From positions 1-12,261 of the forward strand of contig JAIRXA010000036.1 of the NCBI GenBank assembly GCA_031268525.1: DNA of 12,261 bases, given 5' to 3'. The DNA is from Coriobacteriales bacterium. GTDB taxonomy: Bacteria > Actinomycetota > Coriobacteriia > Coriobacteriales > UBA8131. Under the pieces are notes generated by a model. It was given only the letters and a program-made list of their open reading frames with translations. It was not told the origin of the DNA and did not search any database. Position 1 is the first letter of the stretch; each line of letters starts with the position of its first letter. Positions 5,641 to 12,121 of this stretch are shown piece by piece. The translations under genes were made by a program, and so were the position numbers.

Positions 5641-7026
5641 ATGACTGTGGATACAACAGAAAGCACCAGCTCCACAACAGAACGTGCCCAAAAAGCGAGT
5701 GCCAGCTCCACAACAGAACGAGCCAGCCTCACAACAGAAAGCACCAGCTCCAGTTTGGTATTGACTGAAGAGCAACAGGCGCTGCTCGATGGCGCCAAAG
5801 GGGAGGCGATGGCCAAGGTGGTCAAGGTGCTCGTCATGTACGGCGAGACCTTCGGAGCCACCAGAATGGTGCCCGTGACCAGCAGGATGGGCCACCTTGT
5901 GACGAGTTTTGGGCTCTCGGCGCTCAAGCCTGTGTATGAGCTGCTCGACGGCCTGATCAGGGAGGGCGCACTCTCGCAGCAGCAATTCACCGTCGATCCA
6001 CGTCCGCTCGACGCGAATGTCAAGGCGGGATTCATCGCCGATCTCGTGTTCAAGTTCATGTACTCCAGGCAGGATTTCTACGAAAAACAGCTCTCTGAGC
6101 TCGGTCTGGTCAATCAAGATGGCTTTACCTGCGCCTGCTACTTTGACGAGGTGGGCAATGTGCCTGCCCCCGGCGACGTTTTATCGTGGGCCGAAAGTAG
6201 CGCTGTGGTCTATGCCAACAGCGTGCTCGGCGCTCGATGTAACCGCAACTCGGGCATCATCGAGCTCTTTGGCAGCGTTGCTGGCTTCGTGCCTTATTTC
6301 GGCCTGCTCACCGACGAGGGTCGCACGGCAAGCTGGATCATAGACGTGCAGACGACACAGAAGCCCGAAGCTCAGGTGCTCGGCAGCGCCATTGGCATGA
6401 AGGTCATGGAAGCCGTTCCCTATATCAAGGGTCTCGACCGCTGGCTCGGAAGCGAGCTTGACCAGACAGCCAAAGACTATCTCAAAGACATGGGCGCCGC
6501 CACAGCCAGCAACGGCGCGGTGGGCCTCTACCATGTTGACGGCCTCACCCCCGAGGCGCGTGCTCTGGGCACCACGCTCGTCGCCGACGACGCCCCGACC
6601 TACGTGATCGACGACGCAGAGCTTGCCCGTGTCAAGGCCTCCTACCCTGTGATCTGGAAGGACCCTCAGGCACAGGCGAAACTCGCCTTCGTAGGCTGCC
6701 CGCATCTCTCCACAGCGCAATTACACGACTGGGCCACGCGGCTCGATGCGGCGCTGACGGCAAACAAGCGCAGCAGGGTTGCCGTCAAGACCGTGTTCAC
6801 CACGGCGCCTGCCGTACGCAAGGCCTTTGAGGCGACCGACGACTACCAGCGTCTGACCGCTCGAGGCGTTACGGTTTCGAGCATCTGTCCGCTCATGTTC
6901 ATGAACAACCCGCTGTGCGGCAAGATGCCCGTCGTCACCAACTCCAACAAGCTGCGCACCTACACCACGGCGCGCTACCACACAGACGCAGAGTTACTCA
7001 CGTTGATTTCGGGAGGTGAGCTGTGA
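5641..7026 (+). CDS. Aconitase X (AcnX) large/catalytic subunit
   Basis: The 461-residue product is an AcnX (former DUF521) catalytic subunit, a member of the aconitase superfamily with an Fe-S cluster. Studied relatives are archaeal mevalonate 5-phosphate dehydratase and bacterial cis-3-hydroxy-L-proline dehydratase. Conserved parts are the AESSAVVYANSVLGARCNRN block (residues 184-203), the SNGAVGLYHVDGLTPEA block (290-306), GCPH (352-355) and a C-terminal ICP...VVTNSNKL region (415-438). Cys353 and Cys416 are candidate cluster ligands. Residues 5-39 are an unusual Ser/Thr-rich repeat (SSTTERA twice, 12 residues apart) ahead of the normal start of the domain near LTEEQQALLDG. The ATG at 5641 follows GGAGG at 5632-5636; a GTG at 5638 is too close. 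The stop overlaps the small-subunit start. It is the second gene of the operon. Confidence 0.93.
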   Translation: MTVDTTESTSSTTERAQKASASSTTERASLTTESTSSSLVLTEEQQALLDGAKGEAMAKVVKVLVMYGETFGATRMVPVTSRMGHLVTSFGLSALKPVYELLDGLIREGALSQQQFTVDPRPLDANVKAGFIADLVFKFMYSRQDFYEKQLSELGLVNQDGFTCACYFDEVGNVPAPGDVLSWAESSAVVYANSVLGARCNRNSGIIELFGSVAGFVPYFGLLTDEGRTASWIIDVQTTQKPEAQVLGSAIGMKVMEAVPYIKGLDRWLGSELDQTAKDYLKDMGAATASNGAVGLYHVDGLTPEARALGTTLVADDAPTYVIDDAELARVKASYPVIWKDPQAQAKLAFVGCPHLSTAQLHDWATRLDAALTANKRSRVAVKTVFTTAPAVRKAFEATDDYQRLTARGVTVSSICPLMFMNNPLCGKMPVVTNSNKLRTYTTARYHTDAELLTLISGGEL

Positions 7027-7496
7027 TGGCTATGATGGCCGATACGAGCACCCCAAAGCGCGTCTTCAAGGGACGCCCCGTCGTACCCGGTACCGCGACT
7101 GCCGAGGCCCTCGTTTCGCACGGTGGCTTCAACACGCTGGCCAGTTTTCAGAAGGCTCTCATGTTTGGCGACAAGGATGTCAAATGCTCCGACCAGAACA
7201 ACCCCGACCTCTACAACAAGCCCATGATCGGACGTGCGCTGTGTCTGCCGCAGACCATCGGCTCCACCACGGGCGGCATGGTGCTCTACTGTGCCTCAGC
7301 CATGGGTAAACAGCCTGCCTGCCTGTTGTTCTCGCAGCCCATCGACTCACTGGCCGCCGCGGGCGCCATACTCGCGGGCGTCTTCAGCGACAACCCCATG
7401 CCCACAGTCGACAGCCTTGGCGACGACTTTCTCGCCGCGGTGACCACCGGTGCCCGGGTAAGCGTCCATGAAGACGGCACCGTTGAGCTGGGCTGA
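7026..7496 (+). CDS. Aconitase X (AcnX) small/swivel subunit
   Basis: The 156-residue product is the AcnX swivel domain (former DUF126), which packs on the large subunit to complete the dehydratase active site. Clear marks are FKGRPVVPG (residues 14-22), the FNTLASFQKALMFG region, the CSDQNNPDLYNK motif (54-65) and LCLPQTIGSTTGGMVLY (72-88), whose GSTTGG loop is the family's active-site segment. The C-terminal PTVDSLGDDFL region is also typical. Some bacteria fuse both parts into one protein; here they are separate, as in archaeal enzymes. GGAGG at 7012-7016 is shared between a GTG at 7023 (4-bp overlap with the large-subunit stop) and the ATG at 7026 (1-base overlap); either start is possible. 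Coupled translation and equal subunit supply are likely. Confidence 0.93.
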   Translation: MAMMADTSTPKRVFKGRPVVPGTATAEALVSHGGFNTLASFQKALMFGDKDVKCSDQNNPDLYNKPMIGRALCLPQTIGSTTGGMVLYCASAMGKQPACLLFSQPIDSLAAAGAILAGVFSDNPMPTVDSLGDDFLAAVTTGARVSVHEDGTVELG

Positions 7497-7501
7497 CCCG
7501 C

Positions 7502-7569
7502 AGGTTCCGCAAGGCGTAGGGGCGGGCTTCAGCAATCCTGTAGGTTCCGCAAGGCGTAGGGGCGGGCTT
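7502..7569. repeat. 28-bp direct repeat, two copies 40 bp apart
   Basis: Bases 7502-7529 and 7542-7569 are identical (AGGTTCCGCAAGGCGTAGG followed by GGCGGGCTT). The second copy runs into the inverted repeat at 7558-7628, so the first looks like a partial duplicate of that element. It starts six bases after the stop of the AcnX small subunit. Confidence 0.85.
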
Positions 7570-7628
7570 TGACCGCCCGCTCGAGCAGGAAAGTCTTACG
7601 CACTCATGCGGGCGGTCAAACCGCCCCT
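7558..7628. repeat. GGGGCGG...CCGCCCC inverted repeat
   Basis: Bases 7558-7580 and 7608-7628 are reverse complements apart from a two-base bulge (GC at about 7566-7567), with 27 bases between them. The left arm can also fold on itself (GGGCGG with CCGCCC). It sits 61 bp past the AcnX stop and may end the operon transcript, although no T-run follows. The sequence looks like a dispersed intergenic repeat. Confidence 0.75.
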
Positions 7629-7654
7629 CAAAGGACGGCCTGTGGGCTTACACA

Positions 7655-7804
7655 GTTCACCCCCCTGCGTCATTGCGGGCTTGACCCGCAATCTCAGGTC
7701 TGATGAGTGCGCTTGCATAAGAGATTGCGGCTCACGCGTTCGCTTTACAGCGTTTGTGCACAAACGCCTACGAACGCTGGCCGCAATGACGCAGGGGCGT
7801 GAAC
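7655..7804. repeat. 24-bp inverted-repeat element with nested palindromes
   Basis: Bases 7655-7678 and 7781-7804 are reverse complements with a single mismatch, and carry the core CCCCTGCGTCATTGCGG. Nested inside are GCGGGCTTGACCCGC (a short hairpin), CCGCAATCTC pairing with GAGATTGCGG near 7720, and a perfect 18-base palindrome GCGTTTGTGCACAAACGC (7750-7767) flanked by GCGTTCG/CGAACGC. The whole forms a cruciform-like structure of 150 bp. It resembles the CGTCATTGCG-type dispersed repeats of many bacterial genomes. Together with the two repeats before it, it fills 7497-7804; no gene is supportable there. Confidence 0.8.
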
Positions 7805-7869
7805 AGAACCCCCCTCTATCTCTTGGGCGTTAATCTATCCACACGCTCCTATACTGCTCAATCAGCATA

Positions 7870-7875
7870 TATAAT
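7870..7875 (+). promoter_or_regulatory. Consensus -10 box upstream of the Mrr gene
   Basis: TATAAT at 7870-7875 is a perfect -10 hexamer 39 bases before the preferred ATG at 7915. The surrounding stretch 7845-7880 is notably AT-rich compared with the DNA before it. No good -35 hexamer is seen at 16-18 bases. Confidence 0.5.
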
Positions 7876-7914
7876 GATTTGATTGCGGAAGTAACAGCTG
7901 TTGGAGGAGAGAAT

Positions 7915-8835
7915 ATGATGGATAAGACGCCGAATTATCAGGTCTTTATAGGGCCGGTCTTAAAGACGGCTATCGATGCAAATACTCCTCTATCGCGTCG
8001 GCAATTGTGCGAAGGCGCCGCCACTATCCTCAGCCTTACCCAAGAGGCCCGTAAAGAACAGATCTCATCTGGGACGCCTCGATATATCAGCAACGCCGGT
8101 TGGGCTGCGACTTATTTGAAAGAGGCAGGATGCTTGGAAACGCCTCGTCGTTCAACTTGGCAGGTTACACCAAGGGGCAGAGAGTTATACCGAGAATGCG
8201 GCGACTCCATCAACACAGAGACATTGGCCCGCTTTCCAGAGTTTGAAGAGTTTAGGACCCGAAAGGGCACCCGCAGCAGAAGAAACGAGGCAGCGGAGTT
8301 AGAGAATATGACCTTAGAAAAACTGTCCCCCGATGAGCTTTTGGGAATAGTAATAGACGAAAACAGGAGAAGCATCCAAAACGACTTGCTCTTGCGGCTG
8401 CGAAAATATAACCCGTATGAGTTTGAGCACGTATGCATCGATCTGCTGTTGGCGATGGGCTACGGCGGTGGTGATGAGGAATTCGCTGAGCTCACTAAGA
8501 AATCCAGAGACAAAGGCATCGACGGCATCATCAAACAGGATAAGCTGGGGCTGAGCAAAGTCTACATTCAAGCGAAAAGATGGAATAATCATGTGACGGA
8601 GAAGACCGTTCGCGACTTTTTGGGAGCCTTGGCGGCTGAGAAGGTTTCCAACGGCGTGATTATTACAACTGATGAGTTCGACGACAAAGCGAAATTGCTT
8701 GCAGCCAATCACAACATTGCGCTTATTGACGGGCACCGTCTTGTTGAGCTGATGGTTAAGTTCCGAGTAGGCATCGAGGCAAAACGCACTGTCGAGATTC
8801 TCAGAATTGACGAGGACTACTTCGAGATGGAATAA
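7915..8835 (+). CDS. mrr: Mrr-type restriction endonuclease (type IV)
   Basis: The 306-residue product has an N-terminal winged-helix Mrr_N domain (about residues 8-95: IGPVLKTAIDANTPLSRRQ...WQVTPRGREL) and a C-terminal PD-(D/E)xK nuclease domain (about 158-285). Key residues are FE at 170-171, Asp203 in KGIDGIIKQDKLGL, and the QAK triad Gln219-Ala220-Lys221 followed by RW, then VIITTDEF (248-255) and IDGHRLVELM. Mrr enzymes cut DNA that carries foreign adenine or cytosine methylation. The start at 7915 is chosen for GGAGGAG at 7903-7909; a TTG at 7879 in frame would add 12 residues without a ribosome site. The gene has its own terminator and opens the defence island; it is transcribed toward the modification methylase but separately. 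All catalytic residues are present, so it is probably active. Confidence 0.93.
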   Translation: MMDKTPNYQVFIGPVLKTAIDANTPLSRRQLCEGAATILSLTQEARKEQISSGTPRYISNAGWAATYLKEAGCLETPRRSTWQVTPRGRELYRECGDSINTETLARFPEFEEFRTRKGTRSRRNEAAELENMTLEKLSPDELLGIVIDENRRSIQNDLLLRLRKYNPYEFEHVCIDLLLAMGYGGGDEEFAELTKKSRDKGIDGIIKQDKLGLSKVYIQAKRWNNHVTEKTVRDFLGALAAEKVSNGVIITTDEFDDKAKLLAANHNIALIDGHRLVELMVKFRVGIEAKRTVEILRIDEDYFEME

Positions 8836-8846
8836 ACTGCACCGCA

Positions 8847-8888
8847 AACTGCACCGCAGCAGAGACTGCGGTGCAGTTAGTTTTTCTT
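8847..8888 (+). terminator. Rho-independent terminator of the Mrr gene
   Basis: AACTGCACCGCAG (8847-8859) and CTGCGGTGCAGTT (8866-8878) form a perfect 13-bp GC-rich stem with a six-base loop, followed by AGTTTTTCTTT. It starts 11 bases after the stop codon. A second partial copy of the left arm (AAACTGCACCGCA) directly precedes it and could pair alternatively. Confidence 0.92.
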
Positions 8889-8947
8889 TAATAGATCAAT
8901 CTGAAAATCTGACGAGCAGCTAGCTCATGACTCGTACGTAGCCACGC

Positions 8948-8953
8948 TATAAT
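8948..8953 (+). promoter_or_regulatory. Consensus -10 box of the methylase gene
   Basis: TATAAT at 8948-8953 lies 65 bases before the ATG at 9018, between the Mrr terminator and the methylase. TCATGA at 17 bases upstream is a poor -35. A CGTACG palindrome and ACTCGTACGTAG sequence sit in the spacer (8931-8942) and might be regulator contacts. The leader before the start contains a small CACT...AGTG hairpin at about 8990-9002. Confidence 0.5.
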
Positions 8954-9017
8954 TAGAAATGCCAAAGGATGTCCCAAAAAGTAGCAGACACTCATTTAGT
9001 GCAAGCAAGGAGAACGT

Positions 9018-10667
9018 ATGCGCTACAAAGATGAATCGGTAGCCAAGGCTAACGGAGTCGTATATACTCCAACGCAGTTAGCGCAGTACCTTTCAGCACG
9101 TATGCTAGTATATTGGGACAGCAGTAGCATACCTAACCTAAGAATTCTTGATCCAGCAATTGGTGATGGCGAGCTAGTGCTTGCTCTACTTAATGAACTA
9201 AGTAAAAACGAAGCTATCTACGCAGTTGATATAGTTGCTTTTGAGATAGACAAGGCGGCAATCGAAAAAACTGAGGCGAGAATCTGCAGCGCTTTCCCAT
9301 ATGTATCGGTTGAGATAATCAACGAAGACTTCATTTCATACGCTGCCAACAATAGTGCAGCTCTTGGAAAATTCGATCTGATAATCGCCAACCCTCCCTA
9401 TATCAGGACGCAGATAATAGGCCCAGAAAAAGCACGAAAACTCGCAAACGACTTCGGGGTCACTGGTCGAATTGATATGTACTACGCGTTTCTTCTCTTG
9501 GCTACAAAGTTCGTTAGTGATGGTGGAGTAGTGGGCTTCATCACCTCGAACAAATTTATGAGCATCAAATCCGGTGAGAGTATAAGGAGTTACCTGAAAG
9601 AGCATGTCCAGGTATTGCAGATAACGGATTTTGGTGACACAAAGTTGTTTAATGCGGCAGTTTTGCCCTGTACTATCATCTACACGCTTGGCACTACACA
9701 AGATAAAGAGGTGAAGTACACTTCAATCTATGAAACACATGATGTCGATCCAGAACTTCGAAGGTGTTCGGTGTTCGATGCCATCGACATTGATGGCGTG
9801 GTTCTATTGGATGACGGCAAGCGGTTCTCGGTGAGGCAGGGAGTATTAGCCAACTGTCGCGATGGGGCACCTTGGGTGTTGACTTCACCTAGTATCTCGT
9901 CTTGGAAGAATAAAGTGAGTCAGGAGACCTGGCGGCTGTTCTCCAACATCGGCAAGATCAAGGTCGGAGTCAAGACAACTGCAGATAAGGTTTTCATCAA
10001 ACCAGACTGGTCGAAAGAAGGAGACAAACCAGAGTTGCTGTACCCGCTAATCACACACAGAAATGCTGGGCAGATTGTCCCGAACGACACCAGCAAGTGG
10101 GGTATCGTTTACCCGCACACATCCAAGAACGGTAAGCACGTTGCTGTGGACATCTCAATGTATCCGAACACCGAGAAGTACCTTGAAAAACATCGCGACC
10201 AGTTGGAGGCCAGAAAGTACGTTATCGAAGCGGGGCGGAACTGGTACGAGATATGGGTGCCGCAAAACCCAGCAGCCTGGGAGGATAGGAAGATAGTGTT
10301 TAGGGATATCACCGAGACACCCCAATTTTGGCTCGATAACTCCGGCGCCATTGTCAATGGGGATTGCTACTGGATTGACATCTACGACACAACCACGGAT
10401 GACGAAGTTTATCTCGCCCTTGCCATCGCTAACAGCCATTTCATAGAAAAATACTATGATTTATTCTTTAATACCAAGCTCTATGCAGGCAAGAGACGCT
10501 TCATGTCGCAATACGTCAGTCAGTTCCCAATACCGTATCCCGAAAGCCCACTTTCTATCCATGCTATCGAGTTGGTAAAAGCAATTATTCAGCTTCAAGA
10601 CCAAGGCAAGGAAACCTCAGCCATCAAGGCAGAGTTGGATGATGTCGTTGAGGAGATCTTCTGCTAA
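9018..10667 (+). CDS. Type II N6-adenine DNA methyltransferase (M)
   Basis: The 549-residue product is a gamma-type class I SAM-dependent DNA adenine methylase of the Eco57I/TaqI-like kind. It begins GVVYTPTQLAQYL (motif X-like), has SAM-binding motif I DPAIGDGEL at 45-53, and the catalytic motif IV NPPY at 125-128, which marks N6-adenine (or N4-cytosine) methylation. The C-terminal half, from about residue 310 (IGKIKVGVKTTADKVFI) through HRNAG, RKYVIEAGRNWYEIWVPQNP and the VNGDCYWI region, is the target-recognition domain. AAGGAGA at 9007-9013 serves the ATG. Its stop TAA (10665-10667) overlaps the stop of the convergent endonuclease by 4 bp. It protects the host site from the endonuclease. 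Recognition sequence cannot be read from the protein. The region is more AT-rich than the operon upstream. Confidence 0.93.
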   Translation: MRYKDESVAKANGVVYTPTQLAQYLSARMLVYWDSSSIPNLRILDPAIGDGELVLALLNELSKNEAIYAVDIVAFEIDKAAIEKTEARICSAFPYVSVEIINEDFISYAANNSAALGKFDLIIANPPYIRTQIIGPEKARKLANDFGVTGRIDMYYAFLLLATKFVSDGGVVGFITSNKFMSIKSGESIRSYLKEHVQVLQITDFGDTKLFNAAVLPCTIIYTLGTTQDKEVKYTSIYETHDVDPELRRCSVFDAIDIDGVVLLDDGKRFSVRQGVLANCRDGAPWVLTSPSISSWKNKVSQETWRLFSNIGKIKVGVKTTADKVFIKPDWSKEGDKPELLYPLITHRNAGQIVPNDTSKWGIVYPHTSKNGKHVAVDISMYPNTEKYLEKHRDQLEARKYVIEAGRNWYEIWVPQNPAAWEDRKIVFRDITETPQFWLDNSGAIVNGDCYWIDIYDTTTDDEVYLALAIANSHFIEKYYDLFFNTKLYAGKRRFMSQYVSQFPIPYPESPLSIHAIELVKAIIQLQDQGKETSAIKAELDDVVEEIFC

Positions 10668-11677
10668 TCCCAAAAATCCTTCGGTAACGGGATTTGCAGT
10701 TTGGTGTTCTTGACCTTACCGCCGAACAACGGGAAGTGTTTCGAGAAGTCCTCGCCATTCACAAGATAGATGTAGTTGATTGTAACTTTATCGCCGTCGA
10801 TGGCACCGGAAGCGATGGCATAGCGGATGTCCGAGCTTTGGAACACATCCTCTCCATCTCGGAAGATAACCTCGTCGTCCTCTGGCGAATGCAGCCCAAG
10901 ATCAATAGTCGGAGATGTCTGGAGTTTAACTTCCAGCAACTGGTTCCTAATATCCGGATACGAACCGTCATCAAGATACGTCTTATAGCCAAGCTTGCTC
11001 AACACCATCGCGTGAAAGATAGCTGCGCGGTTCCTGTCTTGTGTAGCACCCAAATCTTCGAAAGCCTCACCCACGATTCCTTTAAGCCTGTCGTATAGCT
11101 TGCCTATTGGCATCATACGGCCTTTAGCCGGGTTTTCGTTTGGCGCTGCACTTGTGGCATCGTCACTGCTTCCATACCAATAGGTTATTCGCGGCGTGTC
11201 GCTTTTGGATAGCAGTCCGCTGCCTTTCTGTTCAACCATTTTCGCTTGGTATTTCGACGTGAGCCTGCCCGTCTTGTCCAACGGGGCGAGTTGGTCACCG
11301 GTGAGCACCTTTACTTTCTCGATTATTCCATCCTTGCCGACCTTTATCAAAACGTACCTACGACTGCCCGAAATCACCTGGTTCCATATCTGGAGATTGT
11401 TAGACTGCTGCAGATACTTATCAAAATTTTGAGCTGGGAACCTTGGTTCGGTTCTTCTGAAGCTCTGCGGCACTGGGTAGCCGAGAACTTCGCAGATTCT
11501 TTCATTGACCACCTTCGACCTTGTTCGCATCGGCAAGCCATCTACACTCATGCCAACAAGCTTCTTATTGAGAATGCTCTCCAGAGATTCTGTCGGGATG
11601 AGCAACGCTGGATCGTCGTCGTATATGGTTTTTGCGCTCTTTCGTATCCGCTCAATGTACTCACTTGCCTCAGCCAT
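10664..11677 (-). CDS. Type II restriction endonuclease (R)
   Basis: The 337-residue product carries a PD-(D/E)xK nuclease motif: Pro241-Asp242 in SYPDIRNQ, then Glu249-Val250-Lys251 in LLEVKLQTS, preceded by a helix with RNRAAIFHAMVLSKLGYKTYLDDGS. With a controller gene directly upstream and a methylase convergent, it is the cutting partner of the system. I do not recognise the exact specificity family. The N-terminal ~200 residues (RSKVVNERICEVLGYPVP, SRRYVLIKVGKDGIIEKVKVL) are probably for DNA recognition. The ATG at 11677 follows GGAG six bases upstream and lies inside the end of the controller gene (8-bp overlap, ATGGCTGA), so translation is coupled. The frame is open up to 11815, but that part is the controller gene read in another frame. 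No break is seen; it is probably active. Confidence 0.88.
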   Translation of the reverse strand: MAEASEYIERIRKSAKTIYDDDPALLIPTESLESILNKKLVGMSVDGLPMRTRSKVVNERICEVLGYPVPQSFRRTEPRFPAQNFDKYLQQSNNLQIWNQVISGSRRYVLIKVGKDGIIEKVKVLTGDQLAPLDKTGRLTSKYQAKMVEQKGSGLLSKSDTPRITYWYGSSDDATSAAPNENPAKGRMMPIGKLYDRLKGIVGEAFEDLGATQDRNRAAIFHAMVLSKLGYKTYLDDGSYPDIRNQLLEVKLQTSPTIDLGLHSPEDDEVIFRDGEDVFQSSDIRYAIASGAIDGDKVTINYIYLVNGEDFSKHFPLFGGKVKNTKLQIPLPKDFWD

Positions 11678-11885
11678 TCGTGACTCCGTCCAATAGCTCT
11701 GACAATGAGAGTCCGAATCCGCAAGAGATCTTTCCAAGATTGATACGCGAGATATTACGCTTGCCGTTGTCAACCGAAGCATAGTAGGTGCGGTCAATAC
11801 CAGCCTTGAGAGCAAACTTCTCCTGACTGAGACCCCGTGATTCTCGTAATGACCTTATATGGTCTCCAAAGTTCTTCAGCAGCAT
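11670..11885 (-). CDS. XRE-family controller protein of the R-M system (C)
   Basis: The 71-residue product is a single helix-turn-helix (HTH_3/XRE) domain. IRSLRESRGLSQEKFALKAG is followed by the recognition helix in IDRTYYASVDNGKRNIS (residues 30-46), and the closing helix LGKISCGFGLSLSELLDG. The combination SQEKFA...RTYY...E/DNGKRNIS is typical of C proteins such as C.BclI-like regulators, which bind a dyad in their own promoter and delay endonuclease synthesis until methylation is complete. The start at 11885 has GGAGG seven bases upstream; the frame is open up to 11948 but lacks a ribosome site. Its last 8 bases overlap the endonuclease start, so C and R share one transcript. Confidence 0.92.
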   Translation of the reverse strand: MLLKNFGDHIRSLRESRGLSQEKFALKAGIDRTYYASVDNGKRNISRINLGKISCGFGLSLSELLDGVTNG

Positions 11886-11932
11886 ATCAAAACCTCCTTG
11901 GCTGAAGATGAGTTGGCTATGCAAATACGTCA

Positions 11933-11945
11933 ACGGATTATCCGT
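11933..11945 (-). promoter_or_regulatory. Candidate C-protein operator over a -10 box
   Basis: ACGGAT-N-ATCCGT is a perfect 6-1-6 dyad at 11933-11945, 48 bases upstream of the controller ATG. On the minus strand it contains GATAAT, a 5/6 match to the -10 consensus, so a protein bound here would control the C-R transcript. A TTGACG directly beside it is another possible -35. Regulation by the C protein is inferred from how such systems work; a second dyad, common in C boxes, was not found. Confidence 0.45.
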
Positions 11946-11974
11946 CACATTAGCTGTCTTTGATGGATTGTTCC

Positions 11975-12121
11975 TTAAATAAAGGTCAAATTGCAGTAAA
12001 GACCCGCAGTGCGTGGGTAAATCCCCTGAAGTGGTGCAAGGATCAGGTAAGGATCAATAGGAAGTAGTTTCTTATCTGCTATCGGGCACTCGACCGCTTC
12101 CTGAACAAGCATCCTGTTTTC
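11975..12121 (-). other. In-frame open stretch after the AbiEii fragment stop
   Basis: Downstream of the TAA at 12122-12124 the same minus frame stays open to a TAA at 11975-11977. It includes an ATG at 12112 without ribosome site, which would give 45 residues (MLVQEAVECPIADKKLLPID then a hydrophobic stretch). I do not recognise it. It may be the remainder of a decayed gene, or chance. Apart from this and the operator at 11933-11945, bases 11886-12121 hold nothing I can support. Confidence 0.3.

Noticed and set aside
7606..7833. 75-residue frame across the hairpin-rich repeats
   Set aside because: It lies wholly within structured repeat DNA and has no ribosome site or recognisable protein features.
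10694..11098. Plus-strand frame opposite the endonuclease gene
   Set aside because: Antisense to the restriction endonuclease; no family resemblance or ribosome site.
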